DNA from: Oppiella nova
Taxonomy: Eukaryota > Arthropoda > Arachnida > Sarcoptiformes > Oppiidae
Reading direction: 5' to 3'
Length of the DNA stretch: 32,077 nucleotides
NCBI GenBank assembly: GCA_905397405.1
Contig: CAJPVJ010000087.1
Location: forward strand, 10,909-42,985
Position 1 is the stretch's first letter; every line of letters begins with the position of its first letter. The position numbers and the translations under genes are program-made. Shown here in pieces: positions 20,525-29,560 of this stretch. Under the pieces are notes generated by a model. That model saw only the letters and a program-made list of their open reading frames with translations. It was not told the DNA's origin and did not search any database.

Positions 20525-22690
20525 GACTTCAACACTTGTAAACACAACTCAACGCTAATAAAAACAATAATGAATACAACTTTGAGTTAATGATAAAAAT
20601 AGAGACAAACGAATAAAACTTAGTTTCTAATAGCTATTATAACTGTCATAAAGTTATTTACATAACAATTATTTATAATAAAAGCCATTATAGCATATCG
20701 TAAGACACATTAAATTGTTTTCTCGATTATCTCTAGTCATGAAATTTCCCAAAATCAAACATTTATTTCAACTAATTTTCTATCAATTATTATTAGACAA
20801 AAATTTTCCACATATTATTGAAAAAAGGACATTGAGACAAAACTATTAAAGCAACAAAAAAGTAATTCAAAACTAATGTGTTTTCAATTTGTCTCATAAT
20901 AAGTTATACAGTATCGCAAAGAAATAATAAAATAATGTCAATCAATGAATTAATTAAAGTCACGACTTTTGAGTGCTAATTCAGACGTCGTGTATAATTA
21001 GCTTAAAAGTTCAATAATAAAAAGGTAATCATTTCGTAAACAGTTATAACTGTCTGTAAATTACATGATAAATAAGATATATATTAGTCATCAAAATATT
21101 TACGACAACAACTATCTACCTATTTGTGAGTCATTTGGGAAATAATTGAAATGATTTATGATTTAATTGTTTGCAAAAATGATTGCATTTTAAACACCAC
21201 TTCAACATTTCAAACACACTTCACTCCCAAACAAAAACCAGTACCAAATAAATCAACTTTTATTTAATCGTAATAATATTATACTGTATAAAATGCATTC
21301 AAATGCATAACTACATAAAATATAGATAAGACTAAAGTTTTCATAAATTAAGCTTTTATTAAAAGCTTATACGGTATTAATACTGTATTTTAATATAGAG
21401 TTTATGGCACTTAAGATGTTTGTGAATAACAGTAAAAAATAAATAAGATTTAGAAATAACAAATACTTTGAAAACTGAACACATTTTCCCAAATCATCAT
21501 AAAATGCTAAGTAAATTATTATCGCTTTAATCAATAGATTGCAATTAAAATAAAAATATCCACTCATATGAACACAATAGCCTAAAGTAATTAATACATT
21601 AGTTTCAAAATATTTTTCTCATTTAAAAGCGTTTATCGCCAAAAATCTGCGAAAGTTTTAATAGAAAACAAGTTATTATTTAATTGAATAATTATTTATA
21701 TAATGAAATGAAAAGTTTTTGCCAAAATAACAGTAATATAGTGCTATGAAAAAGAAAAACTTCAACAAATAATTACAAACTAAAGGCAAAGAAACAAAAA
21801 TTAAATGACTTATAAAACGATAAGAAAAAAGTTTGTCATGAATTAAATGATGAAACGATTGAGTGGTTCATTGAAAGCATTGATCAGACAGTGGTTAGCC
21901 ATAAGAGATACCAATTAATGGTTAGGTATTTGTCAATAAGTGTTGTTTTCATGGATTGAATACCTTTTGTGTTTCGACGTATAGTGAATGGATGTGTAGA
22001 GCACAGGGAGCACAGGCTGTCATCAAATGTCACTCTGAATGAGTGAAATGAAAGACATCCAATTGAAATGGCCGTCACTTATAGACAACCACACCTCAAC
22101 CCACAGCACATCCACTATGACCAGACCAACCACTTCTTCACCTCCGCCGCCGATTCACAGCCCATTCACAGCAAACACTCATTGCATTGAGCACTCAATT
22201 AATGTTTACAACACTTTCCTAATGAATCACTTAATCAACGAAAACACAACACTTTGGCTAACATTTGAAGCCTTCATGAACACCAAACAGTGCCCAACAC
22301 TCACTCCCCGCCCACACCCGCACCGACTCCTCCCACCCGTGCGCTCCACTATTACGGCCACCACTTGTCCCCCAAACACGACAACCCATTGTCTCTCCTG
22401 CGCGTCGACCGTTCAATGCATGTATTCATCCGTTTCGTCATTTATGGACATTTGGTGGCAATGCATGCGTTGAATGCATCGCCAGATGGCATACAACGAG
22501 TCAATTGGCAATTGAAACATGTTTTGAGTGAATGTTTGCAAACATTGAATGCTTTTTATGCCAATTCATGCATTCATTGCATTCACTAATAGTGTTAAAG
22601 TTAACAACAATTTGCTGTCAATTCAAGCGATAAGTCATTTGTTTTATTGCCATTTATTATTGCCGTGTATTTGATGTCCCGGTAATTGAA
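20525..22690. promoter_or_regulatory. Divergent upstream region of PKNOX and PSMD9
   Basis: No gene is supported in these 2.2 kb. The PKNOX side is AT-rich and contains a perfect 21-bp palindrome (21349-21369). The stretch at about 21900-22600 is richer in C and G, carries AGCACAGGGAG (22000-22010), and then shows repeated TGCAT, TTGAATGC and CATTCA words up to the PSMD9 start. A plus-strand open frame at 22039-22473 is Thr/Ser/Pro/His-rich low complexity with no conserved motif; I do not call it a gene. Confidence 0.5.
21349..21369. repeat. Perfect 21-bp palindrome
   Basis: TAAGCTTTTA, a single T, then TAAAAGCTTA; the arms are perfect reverse complements. It lies in an AT-rich spacer. Confidence 0.7.
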
Positions 22691-23158
22691 ATGATGTCTT
22701 CAGACACGGCTAATGACAGACAACAGGCTTTGCGCAAAGAGTTACTCGACTTGAATAGTCAAAGAAGTAAACTCGAGAATGACATCAAAGAGTGGCAGTC
22801 CATCCTCGCCAGTGTATGTCATCCATCATATCATACATGCATTCATTTCATTGATTCATATCTTGTTGATTGTTATGAACAGCAAAGTGTAGGAATGAAT
22901 GACTCGCTGGTCGACAACAACGGCTTTCCCCGCAATGACATTGATATCCATCAGATCAGAATCGCGAGGAATAAAATCATTTGTAATTACCATTAGTTTT
23001 GACACTTCTTTGTATAAATGCATTTCCTGTGAAACCCGGGTTTAGGTCTCAATAACGACATCAAGATTCTGATGACACAAATTGAGGAGAAGTTGTTTGC
23101 ATTTCACGATTTGGCCAAAAGTCAGGACAACACCAATGATACCAATTCTCACAAATAG
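22691..23158 (+). CDS. PSMD9: PSMD9/Nas2-like proteasome assembly chaperone, no PDZ domain
   Basis: Exons 22691-22813, 22883-22982 and 23046-23158 join to 111 residues. An N-terminal helical, charged segment (about 10-40) is followed by the family signature QSVGMNDSLVDNNGFPRNDI, then QIRIARNKIICLNNDIK, which matches human PSMD9 [20 protein letters not shown] and ARHNIICLQND. Human PSMD9 is 223 residues and continues into a PDZ domain; here the frame stops after NDTNSHK. An AATAAA at 23250-23255 lies 92 nt beyond the stop and the next gene converges 199 nt away, so there is no room for PDZ exons. In the family the N-terminal part helps assemble the Rpt ring, and the PDZ domain reads the Rpt5 C-terminus. 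Two tandem ATGs begin the frame; either could be used. Confidence 0.88.
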
Positions 23159-23249
23159 TTTTCGTTATACTTTTCAACTTATTTCTCATTTAATTATTTT
23201 GATTATTCATTGATTCAAATATTAATAACATTTGTTACTCGTTAATAGA

Positions 23250-23255
23250 AATAAA
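23250..23255 (+). terminator. Poly(A) signal AATAAA of PSMD9
   Basis: A canonical hexamer lies 92 nt after the PSMD9 stop, with T-rich sequence following. It supports the short form of this gene being the complete transcript. Confidence 0.6.
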
Positions 23256-23356
23256 TTTAAAATTAAATGCATTTTTTTGTATAAAATATAAGTTATATTA
23301 TTATTCTTAGGACTAGTTTTGGGAATGTTTTGTATCTTTTGTAATATTCGTGTGAA

Positions 23357-25522
23357 TTAAGAGTTGGTCTGAGATTTAAATACTAAAACCTTGGCCCTCA
23401 TGAACGACAGGTATGGTAATTCATCCAAAACCTGAAGCGCCTCCGCACTCAACACTTGACTCGAGCCAGTGTTGGCATTAGTTGCCGAAGAAGTACTGCT
23501 CACTGAGGATAATATCTGTTGCATTATATTTGTCTTATTTAAGTCTTTGGACTCATTGTCACAAATGTTTCCGTTTTTGTCGTTAAGGAAATCGTCTAAA
23601 TCTGTCAAACGATACAAATGTGATTACAATAGAGTCACAAAACTTCATTCATTTAGTGATAATCACCTGAAAAGTTGTTTTGTCTTTTGGTGTTCTTCAC
23701 GTCATCGTTGGTCACGAAGAAGTCTAAATCGAAGGCAACCGCAGACTTTTGGTTAACATCTAAAGGATTAGTCAGACCACTGGAGCCCCAATCGAATTGC
23801 ACCGGAGGTATGGGAGCTGTTGAGGGTTCAGTAGAAGTTTTGATTTCAATATCATTTTCATCAAGATCACTATTGTATAGGTGTTTAGTGGGCTCTAAAA
23901 CACATCCCAGTCCTGAGGCGAATACAGGCACTGATGAATTGCGTAACTATACAAACAGACAATATGTTAATTAGAAATCTAATCAAATTTCATAGTTTTG
24001 CGAAAACAAAACTTAATAAAAAGCGGATACAACTAAAGGAAATCTAGAGATAAAAAGGATTTTGAAAAAATAAAAGGTTTAATAAGCAATGGATAAGTAG
24101 AGGAAATGCAGTTAAGAGTCTTACAAAAAGCTAGAAGTCATCCAAAAGAACACATTCCTAGTGTTTGAACGCAAAGAAAATAAGTTTGTTTTTATATAAA
24201 AGGATCCATTCTTTCCACCAAAACACTGATGGAACGGACGGCTAACGTAAAGCCAATACTAAATTTACTCACAATATTTCGGGGATCGATATTAAGGGCT
24301 GTCAACAGAAGCTGAAAAGAGTGCGAATTAGGCCAACGGAGCTTAAGTGACGGCGCGCTCTCCAAGTCTTGTAATTGTTTCCATAGGTTTTTGCTTTGGG
24401 TTCAGATAATCAATTTTTAGTCATATTTCTAATTCAAAGAATTCAATTCAATGCAAACCTATTTTGATCGCATCTATTGAATAGATCTCTTGATATGTAC
24501 TGAGAATTTTCATCACAACTTATGGTCTCCTCGAGTGGGAAGAGTTGAGCAAAAAGTTGAGTCAATTGATCTGAATCAGGAACCGATTGCGACACCATTT
24601 CATTTTCTACAGGAGCTATAAACCCGTTAATAGTGTTATTCGTTTGAAACGATGAAAAGTCTGCGAATTCGCTGTCGTTATCTTCAAATTGTGTCGACGA
24701 GGAAGAGTTGGCCTTTAAATCAGGAACTGATTGCAAATGTGTATTAAAAACCGGTTGCGCGGACGCGAAGTCAGCGAAATCGTCGTCACTTTCGTTGTCA
24801 TCTAATACTTCTGTATTTGCGATCACTTCTGAGCTTTTGATTGCATTTGAATTGTTGTCCACATTTGGGACACAATCCGTGACAGAGATCTCCGAAAGAT
24901 TTTTTGAATTATAAAAACTCAACGATTGGTCTGAGGAGTCATCAAATTGATTGCCATTATCTTCACATTTTGTGAACCGAAACGAACTAAAGTCTGCGAA
25001 ATCATCGTCTTCTTCATGAACACCACTTTCAATATTATTTAACTCATCAGTGAAGACATCTTTATTATCTTCTATATCTTCCAACTCTTTATCGACATTT
25101 GTTTCAATTGGTTCAGTGTCTGGAAGTGACTCTAATTCTAGTTCTTTGACATCATCGCCGATGTTATTGATATCGTCTTCATTATTAAGATAACTGATGT
25201 CGTGTTCCGTCGATTTAATACTATTATCATCACAAGTGTTGGATTCAATTGTAATACTATTGTCACAGACTATGTCCTCATTCCTCATCTCTGTCTCATT
25301 GCACTCATTGTCATCAACGGTTGCCGGATCATCACTGGTATTGTTATTATCAATGACTGTCTGTTTGCCACTGTTTTGCTGAACAACGGGAACAACGAAA
25401 TCAATGTCTTCTTCTTCATCACCGGAGACGCCATTAAATGATCCGAAATCTGGTTCTTCTTCTTCGCTCTCATTGGTGTCCAGCGGTGGAGGAGTCGTCC
25501 GTATAATCGGAAAGTTTGACAT
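23357..25522 (-). CDS. AFTPH: Aftiphilin, clathrin/AP-1 accessory protein
   Basis: Exons 24459-25522, 24273-24393, 23667-23946 and 23357-23601 join to 569 residues, shorter than the vertebrate protein (about 930). The N-terminus (MSNFPIIRTTPPPLD, then an acidic run and PDFGSF) matches the aftiphilin start. Exon 1 is a long acidic, disordered region with repeated ear-binding [DE]FxxF-type motifs (DFADFSSF, DFADFAS, EFADFSSF). The C-terminal clathrin-binding domain is well conserved: NLWKQLQDLE, ALNIDPRNI, GLGCVLEPTKHL, PPVQFDWGSSGLTNPLD, DLDFF, and a final LPYLSFMRAKVLVF. The protein is expected in the cytosol on trans-Golgi and endosomal clathrin coats with AP-1 and gamma-synergin. The ATG at 25522 is preferred because it aligns with the family start; an in-frame ATG at 25558 also exists. 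Confidence 0.94.
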
Positions 25523-26141
25523 AATTTGCAACAAAATGATCTTATTTTTAGTCTTCAACTCAATTCACAAATTGATTGCAATTTATGTGAAGACACTTTT
25601 GAAACATATTTTCAATTTTTGCACAGATTTTAAACAATACTTAAGAGTAATATGGGATACGATTAACAAATGCTTATAAAAATGAATTCATTTCAAAGTT
25701 AATAACAAATAAATTAAATATTTATCACAATTCATAAGTAAATCATTAATTAATACATTAACTGATGTTTGTGTCAAATATGAGTCAATGAATGAGTTAT
25801 CGATTCATTGATTGGCTTTGCATTCAATACACAAATGTACTGTCAGTTCATTAAACAATTGCCATTCAATGATGAGATAATAGATATGATATGAATAGAC
25901 AATCAAATGAGTGGTAAGTTTGATGAGGTATTGAGTTATCAATGAATTGCTCGCAGATGTGCCTCAAGTGACCAAACAGTACACCAAATGTCATCAATGA
26001 ATGAATCGATGGGTTGAGTGCTTAGAGTCGCCACCAATCGGACCATCACTTCAAGACACATGTGAATACATTTCGTGACATTTGTATTCATATCACGGTT
26101 TTCATTGGGATCTCATTTAATTCAATACAATTACTGTCAAA
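25523..26141. promoter_or_regulatory. Divergent promoter region, aftiphilin and YAE1
   Basis: This 619-bp interval lies between two opposite starts. It is AT-rich and contains many TCAATGAATGA / CATTCAAT words (25790-26010), including GCATTCAAT at 25820-25828. No coding frame is supported. Confidence 0.6.
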
Positions 26142-26755
26142 ATGGATGATATTTTTGATGATAATAATGATAACGAAGACATGGAGTTCGCTGACAGAGA
26201 GTGGAATAAATTGAATAAAAGTTTGCAAAAAGTATATCAATTTGACCATAAATTCAATTTTAAAAGCCATTAATTTTTAATTAAATTCAATTATAGGATG
26301 GTTTTAAAGATGGTATACATGAGGGTCGAGTGACTGGTCTCCAGAAGTCTTTTGATTTGGGTTATGAACTCTCTTTTAATCCCTTTTTGACGATATCATC
26401 ATTTGAAGCCACCATTGAGTATAACTTTTTACATTGAAAATTGCGGTTCAATTGAAAACTTATGATATTTATTTCGAAACGATTCAGTGTTTTGACCAAA
26501 AATACAGAATCCAAAGAATCGGATGAAGAGATCGCCGCACAACTGAAGACAATTAAGACAAATATAAGACAATTGTATGAATCAATTGAGAAACATTTAT
26601 TGAGTTTAGAAGCAAACAGTTTGCAATCAAATGGTGTTGTATTGAGTGAAGAGATCACAGATCTGTTTGACTCCACCAAACAAAATGCAATCTTCGTCTG
26701 CGTTCAAAGCCATTGCCAATCACTTATACATCTAATCAAAGATCTATCGCTTTAA
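26142..26755 (+). CDS. YAE1: YAE1-domain protein (Fe-S cluster targeting to ABCE1/Rli1)
   Basis: Exons 26142-26231, 26297-26418 and 26488-26755 join to 159 residues. After an acidic start (MDDIFDDNND) and ADREWNKLNK comes the deca-GX3 motif: glycines at 32, 36, 40, 44 and 52 in DGFKDGIHEGRVTGLQ and SFDLGYE. This matches human YAE1 (QREWQSNM, EGYRDGIDAGKAVTLQQGF). The rest is helical and poorly conserved, as in the family. YAE1 with LTO1 recruits the cytosolic Fe-S machinery to ABCE1/Rli1, the ribosome-recycling ATPase. The second intron begins gtataac and ends attcag; without splicing, the frame would stop early. It is paired head-to-head with aftiphilin. Confidence 0.9.
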
Positions 26756-26819
26756 TCATTAAATGTATTTAAATGACATATAATTTGTTAATTTTGTACA
26801 TCTATTCATATATATAACT

Positions 26820-26825
26820 AATAAA
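26820..26825 (+). terminator. Poly(A) signal AATAAA of YAE1
   Basis: A canonical hexamer lies 64 nt after the YAE1 stop and 20 nt before the stop of the convergent 92-residue gene, so cleavage would fall at or inside that gene's 3' end. Confidence 0.55.
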
Positions 26826-26844
26826 AGTCTAATGCATCCATCAA

Positions 26845-27179
26845 TCAGTCCTTGACTGGTCTGAAGTGCAGTTTGTATCCAAGTCTGGAGACTTCGGCGA
26901 GGAATCTGTTGCCTGGAGGCAAGTACTTGACCCGCAACTGATGGCACACCACCGCCGCACCACACAATCCCAGGAACAGATAGCCTCCGTAGGGCCGCAT
27001 GAATATCGAGTTGGGGTTTGGTTTGTACACCACTGAGGAGATAATTGAGTGCATTAGTGGTTATCTTTATACGACAAGCAATACTCACTCGTGTCCTGTA
27101 TTTGGTGTTCAATGCAATTGAAGTCCGATTCAAAACCAATGTCTCGTTTGTTTGCAAACATCCACTCAATGAAAGTCAT
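26845..27179 (-). CDS. Unrecognised 92-residue single-pass membrane protein
   Basis: Exon 1 (27089-27179, MTFIEWMFANKRDIGFESDF and onward) and exon 2 (26845-27032) join with a gtgagt donor and a strong tctcctcag acceptor. The split codon becomes ATG, so exon 2 reads MVYKPNPNSIF, then RPYGGYLFLGLCGAAVVCHQ, RVKYLPPGNRFL and RLGYKLHFRPVKD. One membrane segment is predicted around residues 44-62, with basic residues after it. The exon 2 sequence is rich and non-repetitive and looks like a real conserved small protein, perhaps an organelle membrane or respiratory-complex accessory subunit, but I do not recognise a family. Because the junction codon is itself ATG, translation could in principle also start there (62 residues). 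The gene ends 89 bp from the YAE1 stop, tail to tail. Confidence 0.75.
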
Positions 27180-27226
27180 ATGACTTCTCACTCATCAATA
27201 ATGTCCACAAATGAGTGCAAAATATT

Positions 27227-27232
27227 TTTATT
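27227..27232 (-). terminator. Probable poly(A) signal after ARL16
   Basis: AATAAA on the minus strand lies 120 nt downstream of the ARL16 stop and 47 nt before the next minus-strand start. It is the first canonical hexamer after GLTP, consistent with one shared 3' end for GLTP and ARL16. Confidence 0.5.
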
Positions 27233-27352
27233 CAATTCAAAGTTTTATAATTCATTGTAATTCTATATGAATTTAATTAAATCTATATTAGCTAACAAAT
27301 TAAATCTAACCCTGAACCTAATCTAGAGATTTCATTGCTATTAGAAAGACAT

Positions 27353-27865
27353 TCAATTGTATTGTTTGATCCAATGTTCGACTAAATTGAGACCCTTTCC
27401 GGTGACACAACTCACGTCAAAGACATCGACTTTTTGGTCGGGAAGTGAATCAATGAAATGGTCGATCATTAAGAGATATCGGATCTCCTCTTTACTCGCA
27501 CTACAGTTGATGTCTGTTTTATTGAGAACTATAAGAACTGGTTTAATATTCTTGACATTAGTGTCGGACATCATCTGAAAGAGTGAGACACAGGAGTCTC
27601 CGATTGTCGACAGATTAGTCGAATCGATGACATAAATGATTGCCTGACAGTCGCCGTAGTATTGACTCCATATCTCGGCCATAGATCCACCGACTTCTTC
27701 AATACTCAGTGTTTTTGTCTTTGTTTTGATGAAAACAATATTAGTTCCAACGGTTGACACCGTAGAGGGAATGTCCAAATAGTTGTTGATCTGAAAGTCG
27801 ATGTCTTGAAGTCTTTTCAATAGCAATGTCTTCCCGGAACCGGTGGGACCAACACATAAGATCAT
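27353..27865 (-). CDS. ARL16: ARL16, ARF-like small GTPase
   Basis: An intronless 170-residue frame. The start MILCVGPTGSGKTLLLKRLQ aligns directly with human ARL16 (MCLLLGATGVGKTLLVKRLQ), so the family's short N-terminus without a myristoylation glycine is retained. The P-loop is GPTGSGKT (6-13). TVGTN gives the switch I threonine. The switch II region reads VGGSMAEIWSQYYG, lacking the usual catalytic glutamine after GG; this absence is typical of ARL16 (GGCMGPIWSSYYG), not damage. LNKTD supplies the guanine-specificity motif, and DVSCVTGKGL the last base-contact loop. In vertebrates ARL16 is tied to cilia and Golgi export; that role here is inference. Its ATG lies 13 nt after the GLTP stop in a different frame, with AAAACA before it as a good initiation context. 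Confidence 0.94.
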   Translation of the reverse strand: MILCVGPTGSGKTLLLKRLQDIDFQINNYLDIPSTVSTVGTNIVFIKTKTKTLSIEEVGGSMAEIWSQYYGDCQAIIYVIDSTNLSTIGDSCVSLFQMMSDTNVKNIKPVLIVLNKTDINCSASKEEIRYLLMIDHFIDSLPDQKVDVFDVSCVTGKGLNLVEHWIKQYN

Positions 27866-27878
27866 TGTTTTCAAGAGA

Positions 27879-28520
27879 TTACACGTAATCGACGCTAAGA
27901 TCAGTGAATATCTTGTGAATGGTATCGATGTTTAGTTTCAAACAAATGAGATATTCCTTAATCGCAGCGAAAGTGATCTTTTCGTCAATCGTTGGCTTCT
28001 CTGAAGTCAAACACTTGAGGAGTGAAGACCTGTTGGGAGCGGACAACAGACACAATGAGACGATCTGTTGAACGAACCAATTGTGGTATTTCTTGAGTGT
28101 CTGATCGTATGCTTTGGCGAAATAATCGCTCAGATCTTCGCTGCGCTTCTCTTCTTCGAAGTCCGACACAAAGAGTGACAGAAATATGAGATTATAATTG
28201 AGGGCTCGGGTCAACCAAATGAGAGCATCGGTTCCCAAATGAAAGTCACTTTCACTTAATGTCTGTTTCTCTTCGGACACTATTTGATCCAAAAATGCAA
28301 ACTTCTGTTCATTTGTTTCGTATATTTTCATCAATTTATCGATATTTCCGTTCATATCATGTCTGACGGGAAGGAAGCCTTTGCCCAACAGTTCCACGAA
28401 TTGAACCACACTTTTGGATGCGTTCAAGAAGTCTATGGTTTGGATCCGATCGGAGTTCAGTCGAGGAAAGTAAACACAACTCTCGAAGAATTCCTTCTTT
28501 TCATTGTTTGTGTCATTCAT
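27879..28520 (-). CDS. GLTP: Glycolipid transfer protein (GLTP fold)
   Basis: An intronless 213-residue frame, close to human GLTP (209). The sugar-headgroup recognition residues are present: D55, N59 and K62 in RHDMNGNIDKL (human D48, N52, K55), W102 in LIWLTRALN and H146 in KKYHNW. The flanking helices (FLNASKSVVQFVELLGKGF, AYDQTLKKYHNW, TIDTIHKIF) follow the all-helical fold. It is a cytosolic protein that moves glycosphingolipids between membranes. ATG at 28520 is chosen because the upstream in-frame codons (to TTG at 28568) contain no ATG. Splicing would be unusual here since the family's exon breaks are all missing. The stop abuts ARL16, and the start faces the 59-residue gene across about 310 bp. 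Confidence 0.94.
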   Translation of the reverse strand: MNDTNNEKKEFFESCVYFPRLNSDRIQTIDFLNASKSVVQFVELLGKGFLPVRHDMNGNIDKLMKIYETNEQKFAFLDQIVSEEKQTLSESDFHLGTDALIWLTRALNYNLIFLSLFVSDFEEEKRSEDLSDYFAKAYDQTLKKYHNWFVQQIVSLCLLSAPNRSSLLKCLTSEKPTIDEKITFAAIKEYLICLKLNIDTIHKIFTDLSVDYV

Positions 28521-28829
28521 TACAAAGAGTTTCGGGATTTTGATTACAAGTTTGTGACTGACGTTCAAACAATCGTTTGGTCACCAAAAGTGTCTAATAT
28601 TTGGACACAAATGCTATAAAAAGCAATTAAAAGACACTTTTAGTGATAAAGTGGACAATGAATGGCACATTGAATGCAATCATGCATTGAATGCTATGTT
28701 ATGTAAATAGTGTTGTCATAACAAACACGTGACACACAAACACTCAATCAGTTGTTTACTTATTGTGTGTTTGCTTTCAAATGCATTTATCATTGACTTT
28801 TAGACACACTTTGACACAACTGATCCACA
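28521..28829. promoter_or_regulatory. Divergent promoter, GLTP and 59-residue gene
   Basis: This 309-bp region lies between the GLTP ATG and the splice-made start of the plus-strand gene. It contains ATTGAATGC at 28669-28677 and 28686-28694, the same nonamer found upstream of PSMD9. The right-hand end is probably transcribed as the 5' UTR of the plus-strand gene. Confidence 0.6.
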
Positions 28830-29164
28830 AGTGAGTCCATTAATCCCACCACTAATTATCTATAAATCCAATAACTAATCCAATGATTTATTAATGTCCT
28901 AATTGTGTGCTTCAGTGGCCTCTAAGTTCAAACTACATCCAGGATTGATATTCTTGACCGGCTTAACAGGTCTGATCGTCGGGTGGTATCAATTACAGTC
29001 TTATGGTATGTTGTGGTGATAGCACTACCACTCACTGTCACTCAATTGTTTGCTATTATCTTATATGCCATTCAGTACCCGAAGACCAACGAACTGACAA
29101 ACGAATTGCCAAAAGTATCAAAGAATCCATTTTATCATTATTTCCCAACAAAAAGGATGAATAA
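28830..29164 (+). CDS. 59-residue single-pass membrane microprotein, split start codon
   Basis: The coding parts are the single A at 28830, 28916-29005 and 29076-29164, totalling 180 nt and 59 residues plus a stop. Exon 1 ends CCACAA before a strong gtgagt donor; the next exon begins TGGCC after a TTCAG acceptor, so the ATG is built across the junction (ccacaATGG, a good initiation context). The product begins MASKFKLHPGLIFLTGLTGL and has one membrane helix at about 10-30 (LIVGWYQLQSY), then a charged tail (PEDQRTDKRIAKS, SLFPNKKDE). It shows a weak resemblance to small mitochondrial membrane proteins such as STMP1 (VGxY, QxY spacing), but I do not assign it. An alternative start (ATGTTAT at 28696-28702, weaker gtaaat donor) would give MLLASKF. 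Confidence 0.7.
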
Positions 29165-29560
29165 TTAGGATTTCTTAACAAATCTGATGATTTTGATGAT
29201 AACTTTGGACTAATGCTTAGATTTATAAATTATAGTAATATTAAATCATTTGATTACTGTATAAAGAATGGTTAAAAAGTTATTTGTGTAAAACTTTAAG
29301 TCAATTGAATTGAAATGAAATATTGAATTAAATTGTTGGCCAATATTTGAATAGAAAATATAATTTATTAAAACAAAAACTGCTTTTATCATATTACAAT
29401 TGTATAAAATTTAAAATGCTTTGAATGTAAAAACATTAATGCAATTACCGGTAACAATTGTTTTAAACATGAAATACTTTATAAATATTCTGTAGTTGAA
29501 TGGAAAACATAGAGTGAATATAATCTGAAAATAGAGCTTATATTTAATATGGATATGGAT
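29165..29560. other. Convergent 3' flanks of the 59-aa gene and IP6K
   Basis: This 396-bp, strongly AT-rich spacer lies between two converging stop codons. I see no gene or structured element beyond possible 3' UTR sequence. Confidence 0.6.

Noticed and set aside
22039-22473. 144-codon plus-strand frame rich in Thr, Ser, Pro and His
   Set aside because: Low complexity from a C-rich promoter-like region; a second overlapping frame (22290-22589) is just as open; no domain.
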